34,571 bases of DNA from Candidatus Azophilus lithoversatilis (GTDB lineage: Bacteria; Pseudomonadota; Gammaproteobacteria; Pseudomonadales; Azotimanducaceae): contig JAQAJJ010000091.1 of NCBI GenBank assembly GCA_028278675.1, forward strand, positions 1-34,571. Reading direction: 5' to 3'. A program made the translations under genes and the position numbers. The notes under the pieces are model-generated. The model was not told where the DNA came from and searched no databases. It saw nothing but the letters and a program-made list of their open reading frames with translations. Of the stretch, positions 1 to 9,472 are shown one piece after another (the stretch's first letter is position 1; each line of letters starts with the position of its first letter).

Positions 1-1
1 G

Positions 2-727
2 CAGGACCTGCTCACACGCGGTATCGACGAACACGGCTACCTCCGCTCCGAAGAGACCCACGAATTCCGGGACTCGCCGCTCGGGCGGATCCCCGTGGAA
101 TGGGAGGTGCGAGATATTCAGTCACTACTCGCGAATGTCAGCTCGCCAATGCGGAGCGGGCCATTCGGAAGCGCACTTCTAAAAGAAGAGCTAGTGGAGT
201 CTGGAGTCCCATTGCTCGGCATCGACAATGTTTTTCCAGAGATGTTCGTGCCCGACTTTAAGAGGTTTGTTTCACCCAAGAACGCGGCGCAACTGCACCG
301 CTATCGAGTTCGCCCTGGCGATCTCATGATTACTATCATGGGAACGGTCGGTCGCTGCTGCGTCGTCCCCGAAAATATTGGCGAAGCGCTGTCATCAAAA
401 CACACCTGGACCCTGTCACTGAATCAGGATCTGTACTCTCCATTTCTGGCATGTATCCAGATCAATCATTCGTCTTGGGTGCATGATCACTTCGCACGAG
501 ATGAACAGGGCGGAATAATGGCGTCGATACGATCCGAGACGCTGCGCACAACGCGATTGCCAACTCCGCCACCACCGGAGATGTTGCGCATTGAACAGGT
601 CCTGCGCGCCGCAGCCGATGATCTGCAACAGACCAAGAACATGAAGGGCAAAGTTGCCTCGCTAAAGACCGGACTCATGCAGGACCTGCTTACGGGCAAA
701 CGCCGCGTAGAGGCTCTGCTCGAATGA
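2..727 (+). CDS. hsdS: Type I restriction specificity subunit HsdS, C-terminal part (gene starts before the window)
   Basis: The frame is open from base 2 and ends at TGA 725-727, giving 241 residues without a start. HsdS chooses the target sequence for the type I restriction-modification complex (HsdM2 S1 R2). The segment opens with the central conserved region (QDLLTRGIDE, then SPLGRIPVEWEV), runs through one target-recognition domain, and closes with the distal conserved region (KTGLMQDLLTGKRRV). The QDLLT motif at both ends is the internal repeat typical of HsdS; the DNA repeats too (3-14 and 680-691). The first recognition domain and hsdM should lie to the left. Downstream, hsdR is separated from hsdS by a two-gene Gabija insertion. 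Family assignment is secure; specificity cannot be read. Confidence 0.93.
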   Translation, partial: QDLLTRGIDEHGYLRSEETHEFRDSPLGRIPVEWEVRDIQSLLANVSSPMRSGPFGSALLKEELVESGVPLLGIDNVFPEMFVPDFKRFVSPKNAAQLHRYRVRPGDLMITIMGTVGRCCVVPENIGEALSSKHTWTLSLNQDLYSPFLACIQINHSSWVHDHFARDEQGGIMASIRSETLRTTRLPTPPPPEMLRIEQVLRAAADDLQQTKNMKGKVASLKTGLMQDLLTGKRRVEALLE

Positions 728-777
728 CGCGAAGGGGAACGACGTGAGCGACCCGGCCAGAAACGGAGGTCCTGCAG

Positions 778-2487
778 ATGTGGCTCCGTGAACTACAGAT
801 CCGTAACTTCCGAAAGATCGACGCACTAACAGTGAGTTTTCCACGCGGCCTGACAGTGTTAGTTGGGGAGAATAACTCGGGTAAGACAACGATCATCGAT
901 GCACTGCGCCTCATGTTGTTCTCAAGCCGGGATTTTGACTACCTCCGGCTTACGGAGGATGACTTCCGAGCTGGAACCGAACACGCACCGATCGAGATTT
1001 CCTGTCGATTCACCGGACTTCAGGATGAGGACGAAGTTCACTTTCAGGAGTGCCTCGTCGATATCGGTAATGGCAAATTCGAGATGCAAGCCAATGCCCG
1101 AGTTGAATTCAACGAGACGACGAATCGGTGCAACGTGAAGATGTGGGGTGGCGAGACGGAAGGCGGCTCACTTCCGTCGAACCATTACGATCAACTTGCG
1201 ACGATCTACTTGCAGCCGTTACGTGACCCCGAGCGCGGCCTGCGGCCTGGCCAGCATTCCCAGGTGGCCCGCCTCATCGACTGCCTGACTGAGGAGGACC
1301 AGCGCGTAGACTTTGAGAGAATTGCCGGGGATGCAAATAAGAACATCCGAGCCCTGAAGCCAGTCGAAGACGCAAGGGGCGACATCAATGCACAGATGAC
1401 AGCTATTGCAGGCAGTGAGCTGACCCAGAAGACGGAGCTGATCTTCACCGACCCAACTTTCCGTCGCATCATCGCAGGGCTGCAGCCTGAGATTGACGGG
1501 CTACGGTTTGGCCTCAATGGGCTAGGCTACAACAACTTGATCTTCACATCCGCGACTTTGGGCACGCTCCGGCGGAGTCCACAATTCTCATTCCGTTCGG
1601 TCCTGGTCGAGGAACCCGAAGCGCACCTCCACCCACAGTTGCAGATGCTCCTTCTCAAGCATTTGGCTGATGTCGCCAGCAATCACGAAGGCAACGAAGT
1701 GCAGGTCATCGCGAGCAGCCACTCTCCTATCCTAGCGAGTCAGGCCCCGATTGACTCGGTCATCTCAGTCCACGAGGTAGATGGCAAGACTAGTGCGGTC
1801 TCAGTCTGCTCTATCGCAATTGACGACAAAAGCAAGAAAAAGCTCCAGAGGTATCTCGATGCGACCCGGGGGGAGTTGTTTTTCGCCCGACGCATCTTGA
1901 TGGTGGAGGGAATTGCGGAGGCGCTGTTGCTCCCTGTGCTGGCCAATATTTCGGGTGCGAACCTGAAGGAGTCGTCCGTGACCATACTGAACGCGGATGG
2001 GATCAACTTCAACGCGTTCATTCCATTGTTTGGAGTGGACCGGCTTGGGGTGCCGGTCGTCATTCTCACAGATGGGGACGCGAAGGAGATCGGTGGAGAG
2101 ATGTCGGCGACTGCATCACGCTTGAGAGAGCAGGCAGCCGGTATTCCGAGTCTGAGCGTCGAGATGTCGGAGATAACCTTCGAGCACGAGCTTGCTCGAT
2201 CGGAAATGTTGCTTCCGCAGATGGTGTTTGCGCTCAAGGAGCTACATCCCATCATTGGAGCAACGCTCGAAACCGAACTCGCGGCGCTTGCGACTGCGGA
2301 GGGGAAGGCCACGAAGTTCTTGGAAGTCTTCATTGAGAAGTCGGTCTCGAAAGGCCGATTTGCGCAGGAACTCGCTGGGATCTTGGCGGAATGTAATCTC
2401 GGGCCCAACGCCGTACCTGATTACATCTGCAACGCGCTCAGGCATCTGGGAGTTCTCAGTGAGGCGACAAACGATGGCCACGGCTGA
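778..2487 (+). CDS. gajA: Gabija protein GajA: OLD-family ATPase with TOPRIM nuclease domain
   Basis: 569 residues, close to the roughly 580 of characterised GajA. Visible motifs: Walker A GENNSGKTT (30-38), signature-like segment near 248-256, Walker B LVEEPEAHLHP (276-286), H-loop ASSHSP (312-317), then a TOPRIM domain with MVEGIAEALLLP (375-386, the acidic pair Glu377/Glu381) and TDGDAKE (431-437). In the OLD family the ATPase gates a TOPRIM DNA-nicking centre; in Gabija, GajA assembles with GajB and cuts phage DNA. The start is supported by GGAGG at 761-765 before ATG 778. The gene overlaps gajB by 14 bases, implying translational coupling. It looks intact. A solitary class 1 OLD nuclease is the alternative, but the coupled UvrD-like partner argues for Gabija (class 2 OLD). 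Confidence 0.9.
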   Translation: MWLRELQIRNFRKIDALTVSFPRGLTVLVGENNSGKTTIIDALRLMLFSSRDFDYLRLTEDDFRAGTEHAPIEISCRFTGLQDEDEVHFQECLVDIGNGKFEMQANARVEFNETTNRCNVKMWGGETEGGSLPSNHYDQLATIYLQPLRDPERGLRPGQHSQVARLIDCLTEEDQRVDFERIAGDANKNIRALKPVEDARGDINAQMTAIAGSELTQKTELIFTDPTFRRIIAGLQPEIDGLRFGLNGLGYNNLIFTSATLGTLRRSPQFSFRSVLVEEPEAHLHPQLQMLLLKHLADVASNHEGNEVQVIASSHSPILASQAPIDSVISVHEVDGKTSAVSVCSIAIDDKSKKKLQRYLDATRGELFFARRILMVEGIAEALLLPVLANISGANLKESSVTILNADGINFNAFIPLFGVDRLGVPVVILTDGDAKEIGGEMSATASRLREQAAGIPSLSVEMSEITFEHELARSEMLLPQMVFALKELHPIIGATLETELAALATAEGKATKFLEVFIEKSVSKGRFAQELAGILAECNLGPNAVPDYICNALRHLGVLSEATNDGHG

Positions 2488-4231
2488 TCAACTTCGGGAG
2501 GCGATTCTTGCGCAGAACCCGACGGACCAGCAGAGGGATGCCATCTTTGCTGAGGAGTTGGAGTTTCTCTTGCGCGCAGCTCCGGGAAGCGGAAAGACAT
2601 GGACATCATGTCGACGCTTTATCTGGAGAGCGGCCAATTGGCCTCATCCTGTCGGCGGACTGGCCCTCCTGTCGTTCACAAACGCTGCCATCCGCGAGTT
2701 CAAGACCGCCACGATCAACGTAGGGCGAAGAGACCTCCTCTCCGATCCGAACTACGTCGGTACGTTTGACTCATTCGTTGAACGTTACATTCTCGCGCCG
2801 TTTGGCCATCTGCTCACCGGCGCAGACAAGCGGCCAAAGCTATTTCCAGGCCCACGTCCGGGCGACTGGAACAATGCGAAACTGAAGGTGTGGAGTGACG
2901 GCAAGGGCGGCCGGAAGATCCCTGTTCCGGCATGGGAAATCATACCCTATCCGGATGGCACCAAGCTCCGCTTCAAGGCGTCATCCAGCTTCGGGAATCA
3001 GCCCATTGCCGGCGCCACTAAGCCTGTCTACAAACTGCTGTCTCTGGGATTTTACACCCATGCCCAGCGCATATTCTGGGCGTGCAAGCTCCTGATCGAG
3101 AGACCGCACATCGCGGAGCTCCTGGCCGCGCGTTTCCCCGAGGTCATCGTCGATGAAGCACAGGATACGAATGCCTGGCTTTTGATTCTCTTAGACCTCA
3201 TGCGTGACAAGGGTGCAAGAATCACTCTCATCGGGGATCCGGACCAATGCATCTTCGAATTCAGTATGGCGGATGCGACTTCGTTGCCTAATCTAAAGGC
3301 GAAGTGGTCAATTCCGGAGAAGCCCCTAAGTCAGTCGTTTCGTTGCAACAACCAGATTGCGGCGGCCGTCCGTAACGTGGGCGGGAACGCAAATTTTACC
3401 GGATCCGGTGATGGAGCGAGTGAGTGGCACCGGGGGTTTGTGGTTGAAGAGTCATCGAAAACATTTTCCGATTGCCTGGCGGCATTCCAACGTCTCGCAG
3501 TCCAAGCCGGAGTGAGCATGAACTCTGCTGCCGTTGTCTGCCGAGCGCATGGGCAACTGGAATCTCTTCGTGGCAAGGTGAACTATACCAAGCTCAAGGG
3601 CAAGGCAAAGGACTTGGCTACGGCCGCGTTCCTTCGTGATTCCCGACACGATTACCGTGGTGCGTCTCAGACCGTCGAGCGTGTTGTGCGCGAACTCACG
3701 GGGGACGACCCTCTGTGGGAGCGCATGGATACGGACCCGAAGTCGCGCGAATGCATGGCTGTGACATTGGCCATCTGGAAGTTCGTGAAGAACCCGAACC
3801 GACTATCACCGGTATCTCAGCTTGGTGATACATGGATTCCTACCATGCGAACCCAGTTGGGGAGCTTGATCGAGGAAATCGGTTTACGATGTGATGCGAA
3901 GCTTGGGCAGCACATCAAAGCAACCGGACTTTCCGCGGCTCAGAAAACTCTGCCACTCTTCGAATCGATCGCTGAGTTCCCGGAAGTGCGGCAGGACACG
4001 ATTCATCAGGTAAAGGGCGAGAGTATCGACGCGGTGCTCGTCATCGGCAGTACGAGATTCTGGAACTCCGTGAATGCGGCGGTACAAAGTGGCGACAACA
4101 CGGAAGATCGACGGCTGGCGTACGTGGCCATGACGCGAGCTCGCCACCTGCTTGTCGTCGGATTACCGAAGGGGCACTTCGACAAGCACTCAAGGACCTG
4201 GGTGGAGTGGGGCTTCAGGGTGGCGACGTGA
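2474..4231 (+). CDS. gajB: Gabija protein GajB: UvrD/Rep-like superfamily 1 helicase
   Basis: ATG 2474 lies inside the end of gajA; the frame stays open further upstream but that part only overlaps gajA. The protein has 585 residues. SF1 helicase motifs are in order: Q-motif region near 19-20, Walker A RAAPGSGKT (34-42), motif II DEAQD (227-231), motif III GDPDQ (254-258), motif IV SQSFR (286-290), motif V HQVKGE (511-516), motif VI VAMTRAR (551-557). In Gabija, GajB associates with GajA and is thought to respond to DNA ends or nucleotide pools and to activate cutting. It is longer than the roughly 500-residue GajB first described. All catalytic motifs are present, so the pair should work. 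It ends 25 bases before hsdR. Confidence 0.9.
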   Translation: MATADQLREAILAQNPTDQQRDAIFAEELEFLLRAAPGSGKTWTSCRRFIWRAANWPHPVGGLALLSFTNAAIREFKTATINVGRRDLLSDPNYVGTFDSFVERYILAPFGHLLTGADKRPKLFPGPRPGDWNNAKLKVWSDGKGGRKIPVPAWEIIPYPDGTKLRFKASSSFGNQPIAGATKPVYKLLSLGFYTHAQRIFWACKLLIERPHIAELLAARFPEVIVDEAQDTNAWLLILLDLMRDKGARITLIGDPDQCIFEFSMADATSLPNLKAKWSIPEKPLSQSFRCNNQIAAAVRNVGGNANFTGSGDGASEWHRGFVVEESSKTFSDCLAAFQRLAVQAGVSMNSAAVVCRAHGQLESLRGKVNYTKLKGKAKDLATAAFLRDSRHDYRGASQTVERVVRELTGDDPLWERMDTDPKSRECMAVTLAIWKFVKNPNRLSPVSQLGDTWIPTMRTQLGSLIEEIGLRCDAKLGQHIKATGLSAAQKTLPLFESIAEFPEVRQDTIHQVKGESIDAVLVIGSTRFWNSVNAAVQSGDNTEDRRLAYVAMTRARHLLVVGLPKGHFDKHSRTWVEWGFRVAT

Positions 4232-4256
4232 TGGATGCCAGTTCCGAGCCGGACGA

Positions 4257-7200
4257 ATGTCGATGGCGTTTCAGGATTGGAGCATGAAGGCCACGCTGCC
4301 GCATTACATCAAGCTGGACGAACGCGAGCACGTCGAAAAGCCGCTGCTCGACCAGCTTGCGGGCTTGGGCTGGGAGGTCATCGACCTCACGGACAAGAAG
4401 CAGATGCCGGCCGACACCCGTCGGCAGAGCTTCACCGAGGTCGTGATCACGCCGGTGTTGCGCGAGCGGCTCAAGGTCATCAACCCCTGGCTGGAAGACG
4501 ATCAGGTCGAGGAGGTCGTCAAGCAACTCACCGCGAGCTTCCCGAGCACCGGTTTGCTGGAGAACAACAAACACCTCTTCCAGCTCCTGCTAGAGAACAC
4601 CAGCGTCAGCGAGAACCGTCAGAGCGGCGATCAAAGCCCCACCGTCCGCTTCGTGGACTTTACCACCCGCGACAACAACCGCTTCATCGCGGTCTGCCAA
4701 TTCAAGGTCCGCGTTCTCGGCACGGAGCACCACATCATCCCTGACATCGCGCTCTTCCTTAACGGCCTGCCGGTGGTGGTGATCGAGTGCAAATCGCCCA
4801 AGGTCAAGGATGCGATTCCCGAGGCGATCGATCAGCTTCGGCCAAGGGGGAAGGCAATACCCCGCTCTTCTGGTACAACCAGTTCGTCGTGGCGACTTGC
4901 CGGCAGGAAGCGAAGTTCGGCACCATCACCACGCACACGGAGAAGTACTTCTACCGCTGGGCCGACCCGTATCCACGAACCGTGGACGAGCTGGACCACG
5001 GCTCCGGCAGCCCCAACGACCAGCAGCGTCTCGTCGCCGGCATGCTTGACCGGGACAACCTGCTCGACCTGATTCGGACTTTCACGCTGTTCTCGACGAA
5101 CGACAAGGGCAAGATGATCAAGATCGTTGGCCGCTACCAACAGTTCCGCGCGGTGAAGCTGGCGGTGAAACGGCTGCTCGAAGGCCGTAATCCCCGCGAG
5201 CGCAGCGGCATCATCTGGCACACCCAGGGTTCCGGCAAGTCGCTCACGATGATGTTTATGGTGCGGGAGATGTACCGCCACGCGCAGCTCTCGAATTGGA
5301 AGGTCGTCTTCGTCACGGACCGCACGCAGTTGGAGCAACAACTTTCCGAGACGAGCCAGAACGTTGGCTTCACGGTGAAGCTGGCCGACAGCATCAAGGC
5401 GCTCAAGGAACTGCTCAAGGCCGACACCTCGGACCTGGTGATGGCGATGATCCACAAGTTTCGCGAGGCGGACCTGACCGAGACCTTCCCGGAGCTGAAC
5501 GCCAGCCCTAACATCCTCGTGATGACCGACGAGGCCCACCGATCGCAATACAAGCTGCTCGGGGCTAACCTCGACAAGGGCATCCCCAACGCCGCCAAGA
5601 TCGGCTACACGGGCACGCCGATCGATAAGACCGAGCAGGTCTTTGGCGAGTACATCGACAAGTACACGATGCGCCAATCCATCGCGGACGGCGTGACCTT
5701 GGAGATCGTTTACGAGGGTCGCACCCACAACGCGGAAGTACCGAACCAGGCCGATATGGACACCGCGTTCGAGGATGTAATCAGCGATTACAACATCCAG
5801 CAGCGTCTGGACGTGCTCGGGTACGGATCGCGGAACGCCTATCTCGAAGCAGAACCCACCATCGAGGCCAAAGCCCGGGACATGGTGAAGCACTACCTCG
5901 CCCATGTGTTCCCCAACGGCTACAAGGCGCAGGTGGTAGCAACCTCACGTGAGGCAGCCGTGCGTTACAAGAGGTACCTGGACGCCGCCCTCAAGACGAC
6001 AATAGCGGAATTGGAGCAGGCCAACCCAGCCAAGCTGGACTTGGACCGTCTCAAGGCGATGAAGGCGGACGTCGTAATCTCCGCAGGCCACAATGACCTG
6101 CCCCACCTCAAAGAGCACTCCGACGCCTCACGGCACAAGGCAAGCATCAAGAGCTTCAAACTGGCGTTCGGCAGTGAGGAAGGCGGCGTCAACGGCGACA
6201 TGGGCATCCTGATCGTCAACAACATGCTGCTTACCGGCTTCGATGCGCCGGTCGAGCAGGTGATGTATCTCGACAAGGTCGTGGTTGCCCAAAACCTGCT
6301 GCAGGCCATTGCCCGCGTGAACCGCGTGGGCGATGAATCCAAGGACAAGGGCTTCGTGGTTGACTACGTCGGCATCGGCCACCACTTAAAGAAAGCGATC
6401 GACAACTACGACGACCGCGAGCAGAAGGAGATCATCGACGCCCTGAGCTTCCCCGAAGAGGAGTTGCGGGAACTCAAGGGTGCCCACGACGCCGTGATGG
6501 CGCTGCTTGAGGAGCACGGGCTCACCGATATGACCGACCACGACGCCTTCTACGACGTGTTTTACGACGAGAGTCTGCGCTTTGACTTCATGCTGGCGTT
6601 CAAGCGGCTGACCAAATCACTCAATCTGCTGTTCCCAGCCCGCCAAGCCCTCGATTTCATGGACGACTACAAGGCACTCGCCGAGATCAATGTGCTGGCC
6701 GAAAAGCACTTTCGCGACCAGCGCCTGAGCATGAAGGGAATTCCAGCAAAGCTTCGAGCAATCACGGATGCCCACCTCGAGTCCCGGGGCATCGATGTCA
6801 AAGTCCCACCCATATCGATCCTCGATGAGGATTTCGAGAAGGGAGTCGGCGAACGCCGCCGCACCAAGACCAAAGCGGCAGAGATCGAGCACGCGATCCG
6901 CCACCATCTCGAAGTTGACCTGGACGATGACCCGGACCTGCGAGCCTCCTTCGCCGAAGCGCTGGCGGCGATCTTTGAGCAATTCCGCGACAACTGGAAC
7001 AAGATCTACGCAGAACTAGAAAAGCTGCGAACGCGAATCATCAATGCCAGCAACGAGCCAACATACGGTTTGCACCGAAAGAAGCAAATGCCCTTCTTTC
7101 GAATGTTCCAGCGTGAGCTGTTCGGCGCGGACAAGCCGACCGCGGATTCAACTCAAGTGGCGGAGGAGCACGCTGTCTATGCAATCGGCCATGACGACCG

Positions 7201-7441
7201 AATCAGCTTACTCGTGGACTTGACCCAGAAGATCACTCTTGTTGTCGAAAGAGAGCTCAAATTGGCGGGATTCTGGGAGAGCATTCCGGCCCGCAACAAG
7301 CTGAAAGCAGAAGTCCAGAAGACCTTGCTCGCGCCCGAGTTCGCTAACGTCCCCGACCTCATCAAGAATCGGAAACACATCATTAGCCGAGCAATGGAAA
7401 TCGCAGAAAAGAACAATGACATCATTCTGTTCGCAGACTAG
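4257..7441 (+). pseudogene. hsdR: Type I restriction subunit HsdR, split by a frameshift
   Basis: HsdR translocates and cuts DNA in type I systems. The first frame, from ATG 4257, carries the nuclease domain: Asp163 in IPDIALF and the ECK triad (Glu177, Lys179), a D-x13-ExK site. It then leaves the coding frame at about 4841. The next frame takes over at once (AKGEGNTPLFWYNQF) and carries the translocase: Walker A HTQGSGKS near 5219-5242, DEAH near 5526-5537, the remaining helicase motifs, and the C-terminal domain to TAG 7441. Between AIDQLR and AKGEGN, family members usually have a few more residues, so the likely lesion is a deletion of 3n+1 bases. As read, nuclease and motor are on different polypeptides and restriction should be lost. 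The start could also be ATG 4263 or 4284. Sequencing error is the alternative. Confidence 0.88.
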
Positions 7442-7446
7442 CAACG

Positions 7447-8130
7447 ATGGATATTGCTTACACGACAAAACGGTCTTCAAAACGGAAGAAGATCGCAATC
7501 ACTATCGAGCGTGACCGAGAGGTCGTTGTACACGCTCCGAGTCATGCGTCCGATGAAGCAGTTGCGCGTATAGTCGAAGCGAAACGGCAATGGATCTACG
7601 AAAAAACACAGCATACGCAAAAGTACACGGCCCGCCCCCATCCTCCTGGCAAAGAGCTCGTTAGTGGTGAGTCTGCGCTATATCTTGGCCGGAGTTATCG
7701 TATCGAGGTCGTGGACAAAGAGGCGGAATGTGTCCGGTTTGACCAGCGTTTCTTTGTTCCGGCATCGCGTGCGCCTCACAAGTGAAATGCCATGCGGGAG
7801 TGGTACATCGCGCGAGCAAAGGAACGAATTTTACCTCGCGTGGTGAAGCGGGCTCGGGAGCTCGGCGTTTCCTTTCGGCAGGCGCGTATCGTTGACAACC
7901 GATATCGGTGGGGCTCATGCACAGTTCGAGACAACATCAACCTGAACTGGCGGTTGATTAAGGCACCGATCTTCGTCGTCGATTACGTCATCGCCCACGA
8001 GCTGGCCCACCTTTTGGAATCAAACCATACACCGAGATTTTGGAACATTGTGAAGACACAGGTACCCAACATGGACAAAGCGCGTGTTTGGCTAAGGGAG
8101 CACGGCCAAATCCTGGAGGAAGAGGTTTAG
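7447..8130 (+). pseudogene. YgjP/DUF45-type zinc metallopeptidase interrupted by an in-frame TGA
   Basis: Two open segments lie in the same frame (7447-7785 and 7792-8130), separated only by TGA 7783-7785. Together they make one DUF45 (YgjP/SprT-like) protein of about 227 residues. The N-terminal half has the usual SKRKKIAITIERD beta-strand start; the C-terminal half has RYRWGSC and the zinc site HELAHLLESNH (first His near 7996). Such genes often sit beside hsdR in type I loci; their role there is not established. The gene starts 5 bases after hsdR stops. The second segment starts with its own ATG (7792) and retains the metal site, so a truncated product is conceivable, but the simplest reading is a nonsense mutation. 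Confidence 0.85.
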
Positions 8131-8306
8131 TCAGTGGGTAGTGCATGGGTTCTATGCGGGGGCCGTGCGTCAACAGGCATTTCCATCGCCTTGGCCAATT
8201 CGGCTCGGCATTCGGGCCAATAGGGCATCGGCATTGAAGCAGCTTCCATGATCCGGCTATGCCAAGCTGGCCATCCACTGGCGACCAGCCCCTCGGTCGA
8301 AATCCA
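8131..8306. other. Intergenic junction at the right edge of the defence island
   Basis: 176 bases without a convincing gene. A minus-strand frame ending at 8127 reads protein-like in its last 60 residues (WPAWHSRIMEAASMPMPYW and onward), but it has no clear start of its own and no family I recognise. It may be the tail of a lost gene. No promoter or terminator stands out. Confidence 0.4.
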
Positions 8307-9041
8307 ATGCTGCTGACTTTCATCCTCGCCGCCGTGTTCGCCACGGCGGTGCTCTCCGGCGTGCTGGGCATGGCCGGGGGCATGATCCTGATGGCGATTT
8401 TGGTCTCCACCCTGAGCGTGGCGGGGGCCATGATCGTGCATGGGGTGGTTCAGGCGGTCTCCAACGGCTCGCGGGCCTGGTTTCTGCGGCGCCACATCCA
8501 ATGGCGCATCTTGCCCGCCTACACGCTCGGAGCGGTCGCCGCCCTAGGCGGATTTGCGACGTTGAGCCTGGTGCCGAACGCTGGCGTCGTGCTGATTCTG
8601 GTGGGCGCGTTTCCCTTCGCCGCGCGTTGGAGCGCTCGGCTGTCTGGGCTGGATGTCACCCGCCCTGCCACCACCCTGACCTGCGGGTTCACGGTCACCG
8701 CAGCGCAGCTGCTCGCCGGCGCGTCGGGACCGTTGCTGGACGCCTTCTACTTGAACACGCCGCTCAGCCGCCAGCAGGTGGTCGCCTCCAAGGCCATTAC
8801 CCAGACCCTCGGCCACTTGGTCAAGCTGATCTACTACGGCCTCATCATCGGGGTGGCCGAGGCACTGCCTAGCTGGTTCTTTGTCGTGGCGGCCATTCTG
8901 GCCGTATCCGGCGCCCGGTACGGGGTGGCGCTGCTCCATCGCTGGAACGATGAGCGCTTCCGCACGGTCAGCGGAAGGGTGATCCTCGTCATCGCGGGGG
9001 TGTGCGTCGCACGTGGTGCCTATGAACTGCTGATGCCTTAG
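8307..9041 (+). CDS. TauE/SafE-family membrane permease
   Basis: 244 residues when started at ATG 8307, which begins directly with a hydrophobic helix (MLLTFILAAVFATAVLSGVL); the longer frame from 8259 adds a polar leader with no family support. The protein is a chain of about seven or eight hydrophobic segments with the two-fold repeat and glycine-rich loops of TauE/SafE transporters (GVLGMAGGMILMAILV near the start, a matching segment near residues 135-165). The family exports or imports sulfur oxyanions or organosulfonates, but substrates vary widely and nothing here identifies one. It is a single gene between the defence island and a broken vapBC locus. A short perfect palindrome follows the stop. 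Confidence 0.8.
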   Translation: MLLTFILAAVFATAVLSGVLGMAGGMILMAILVSTLSVAGAMIVHGVVQAVSNGSRAWFLRRHIQWRILPAYTLGAVAALGGFATLSLVPNAGVVLILVGAFPFAARWSARLSGLDVTRPATTLTCGFTVTAAQLLAGASGPLLDAFYLNTPLSRQQVVASKAITQTLGHLVKLIYYGLIIGVAEALPSWFFVVAAILAVSGARYGVALLHRWNDERFRTVSGRVILVIAGVCVARGAYELLMP

Positions 9042-9046
9042 GCGGC

Positions 9047-9060
9047 TGCACCAAGGTGCA
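9047..9060. terminator. Perfect 14-base palindrome after the TauE-like gene
   Basis: TGCACCAAGGTGCA starts 5 bases after the stop codon. It could form a short hairpin ending transcription, but no T-run follows, so intrinsic termination is doubtful. Confidence 0.3.
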
Positions 9061-9145
9061 ACCCATCTTCCAGCTGCGCACTCATAGAACGGATGGGCAC
9101 CAGCAGTTCTGACTTTGGCTTTTCTTCGCCATCAAGCGGCACTTC

Positions 9146-9228
9146 CCGGAGCGAGGGCGGGACGCCCTCGAGCCGAGGGAGTTACCTCGAACCAAGGTCA
9201 GCTCGAGGGCGTCCCGTTCTCGCTCCGG
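9146..9228. repeat. Long inverted repeat built from two REP-like hairpins
   Basis: Two 28-base arms (9146-9173 and 9201-9228) are inverted copies of each other differing at two positions, separated by 27 bases. Each arm contains a smaller hairpin; the left one is CGAGGGCG-GGA-CGCCCTCG (9152-9170). The same core occurs at 23946-23964 and 27174-27192, so this is a dispersed family. Here it abuts, and probably truncates, a vapC toxin gene read on the minus strand. Confidence 0.8.
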
Positions 9229-9276
9229 CGAAATGAGAATTGCTGGATGAGCAACATGGGTGTCAATGAACCGCAT
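9229..9276 (-). pseudogene. vapC: Truncated vapC (PIN-domain toxin) remnant
   Basis: On the minus strand ATG 9276-9274 overlaps the end of vapB and reads MRFIDTHV, the canonical start of a VapC PIN toxin (usually MRFIDTNVLLY), including the first catalytic aspartate. After about 16 codons the sequence runs into the inverted repeat at 9228 and no PIN domain follows. A one-base shift after the Thr codon would restore an LL dipeptide, so there may also be a small indel. The ATG within the vapB end (GATGCG) is the normal vapBC overlap. Non-functional. Confidence 0.7.
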
Positions 9277-9357
9277 CCCGCTCGTGCAGTGCCTCGCGCG
9301 AAAGGTTGTCCGCGCTCGCAAGCGCCGCGCAGCGCGCACGGATTTCCCGTAACGTAT

Positions 9358-9380
9358 GGGAGTTGTGTAGCAAAATCCGC
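9358..9380 (+). repeat. Left terminal inverted repeat of the tnpB element
   Basis: Begins GGGAGTTGTGTAGC and pairs with 10713-10735 at 21 of 23 positions. The flanking target copy TAACGTAT is at 9350-9357. Confidence 0.85.
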
Positions 9381-9472
9381 AAAAGGGGCGGGAAAAGAAC
9401 GCCATGCACTCCGGACCGACAAGTCCGTTTTGCGCTATCCATGTGGCGCACGAATACTGTACACTTACTCAC

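Noticed and set aside
4838-4856. Programmed -1 frameshift in hsdR
   Set aside because: The GGGGG run is not a proper slippery heptamer, and residues found in homologues are missing, which fits a deletion better.
4832-5905. Minus-strand open frame of 357 codons
   Set aside because: Antisense to hsdR; no recognisable motifs.
7783-7785. Selenocysteine or recoded TGA
   Set aside because: Family members do not have a selenocysteine there, no SECIS-like hairpin is evident immediately after it, and TGA acts as a normal stop for many other genes here.
8127-8300. Minus-strand protein-like tail beside the TauE gene
   Set aside because: Reads plausibly but has no start, no family and overlaps the start of the TauE-like gene; kept only as a note.
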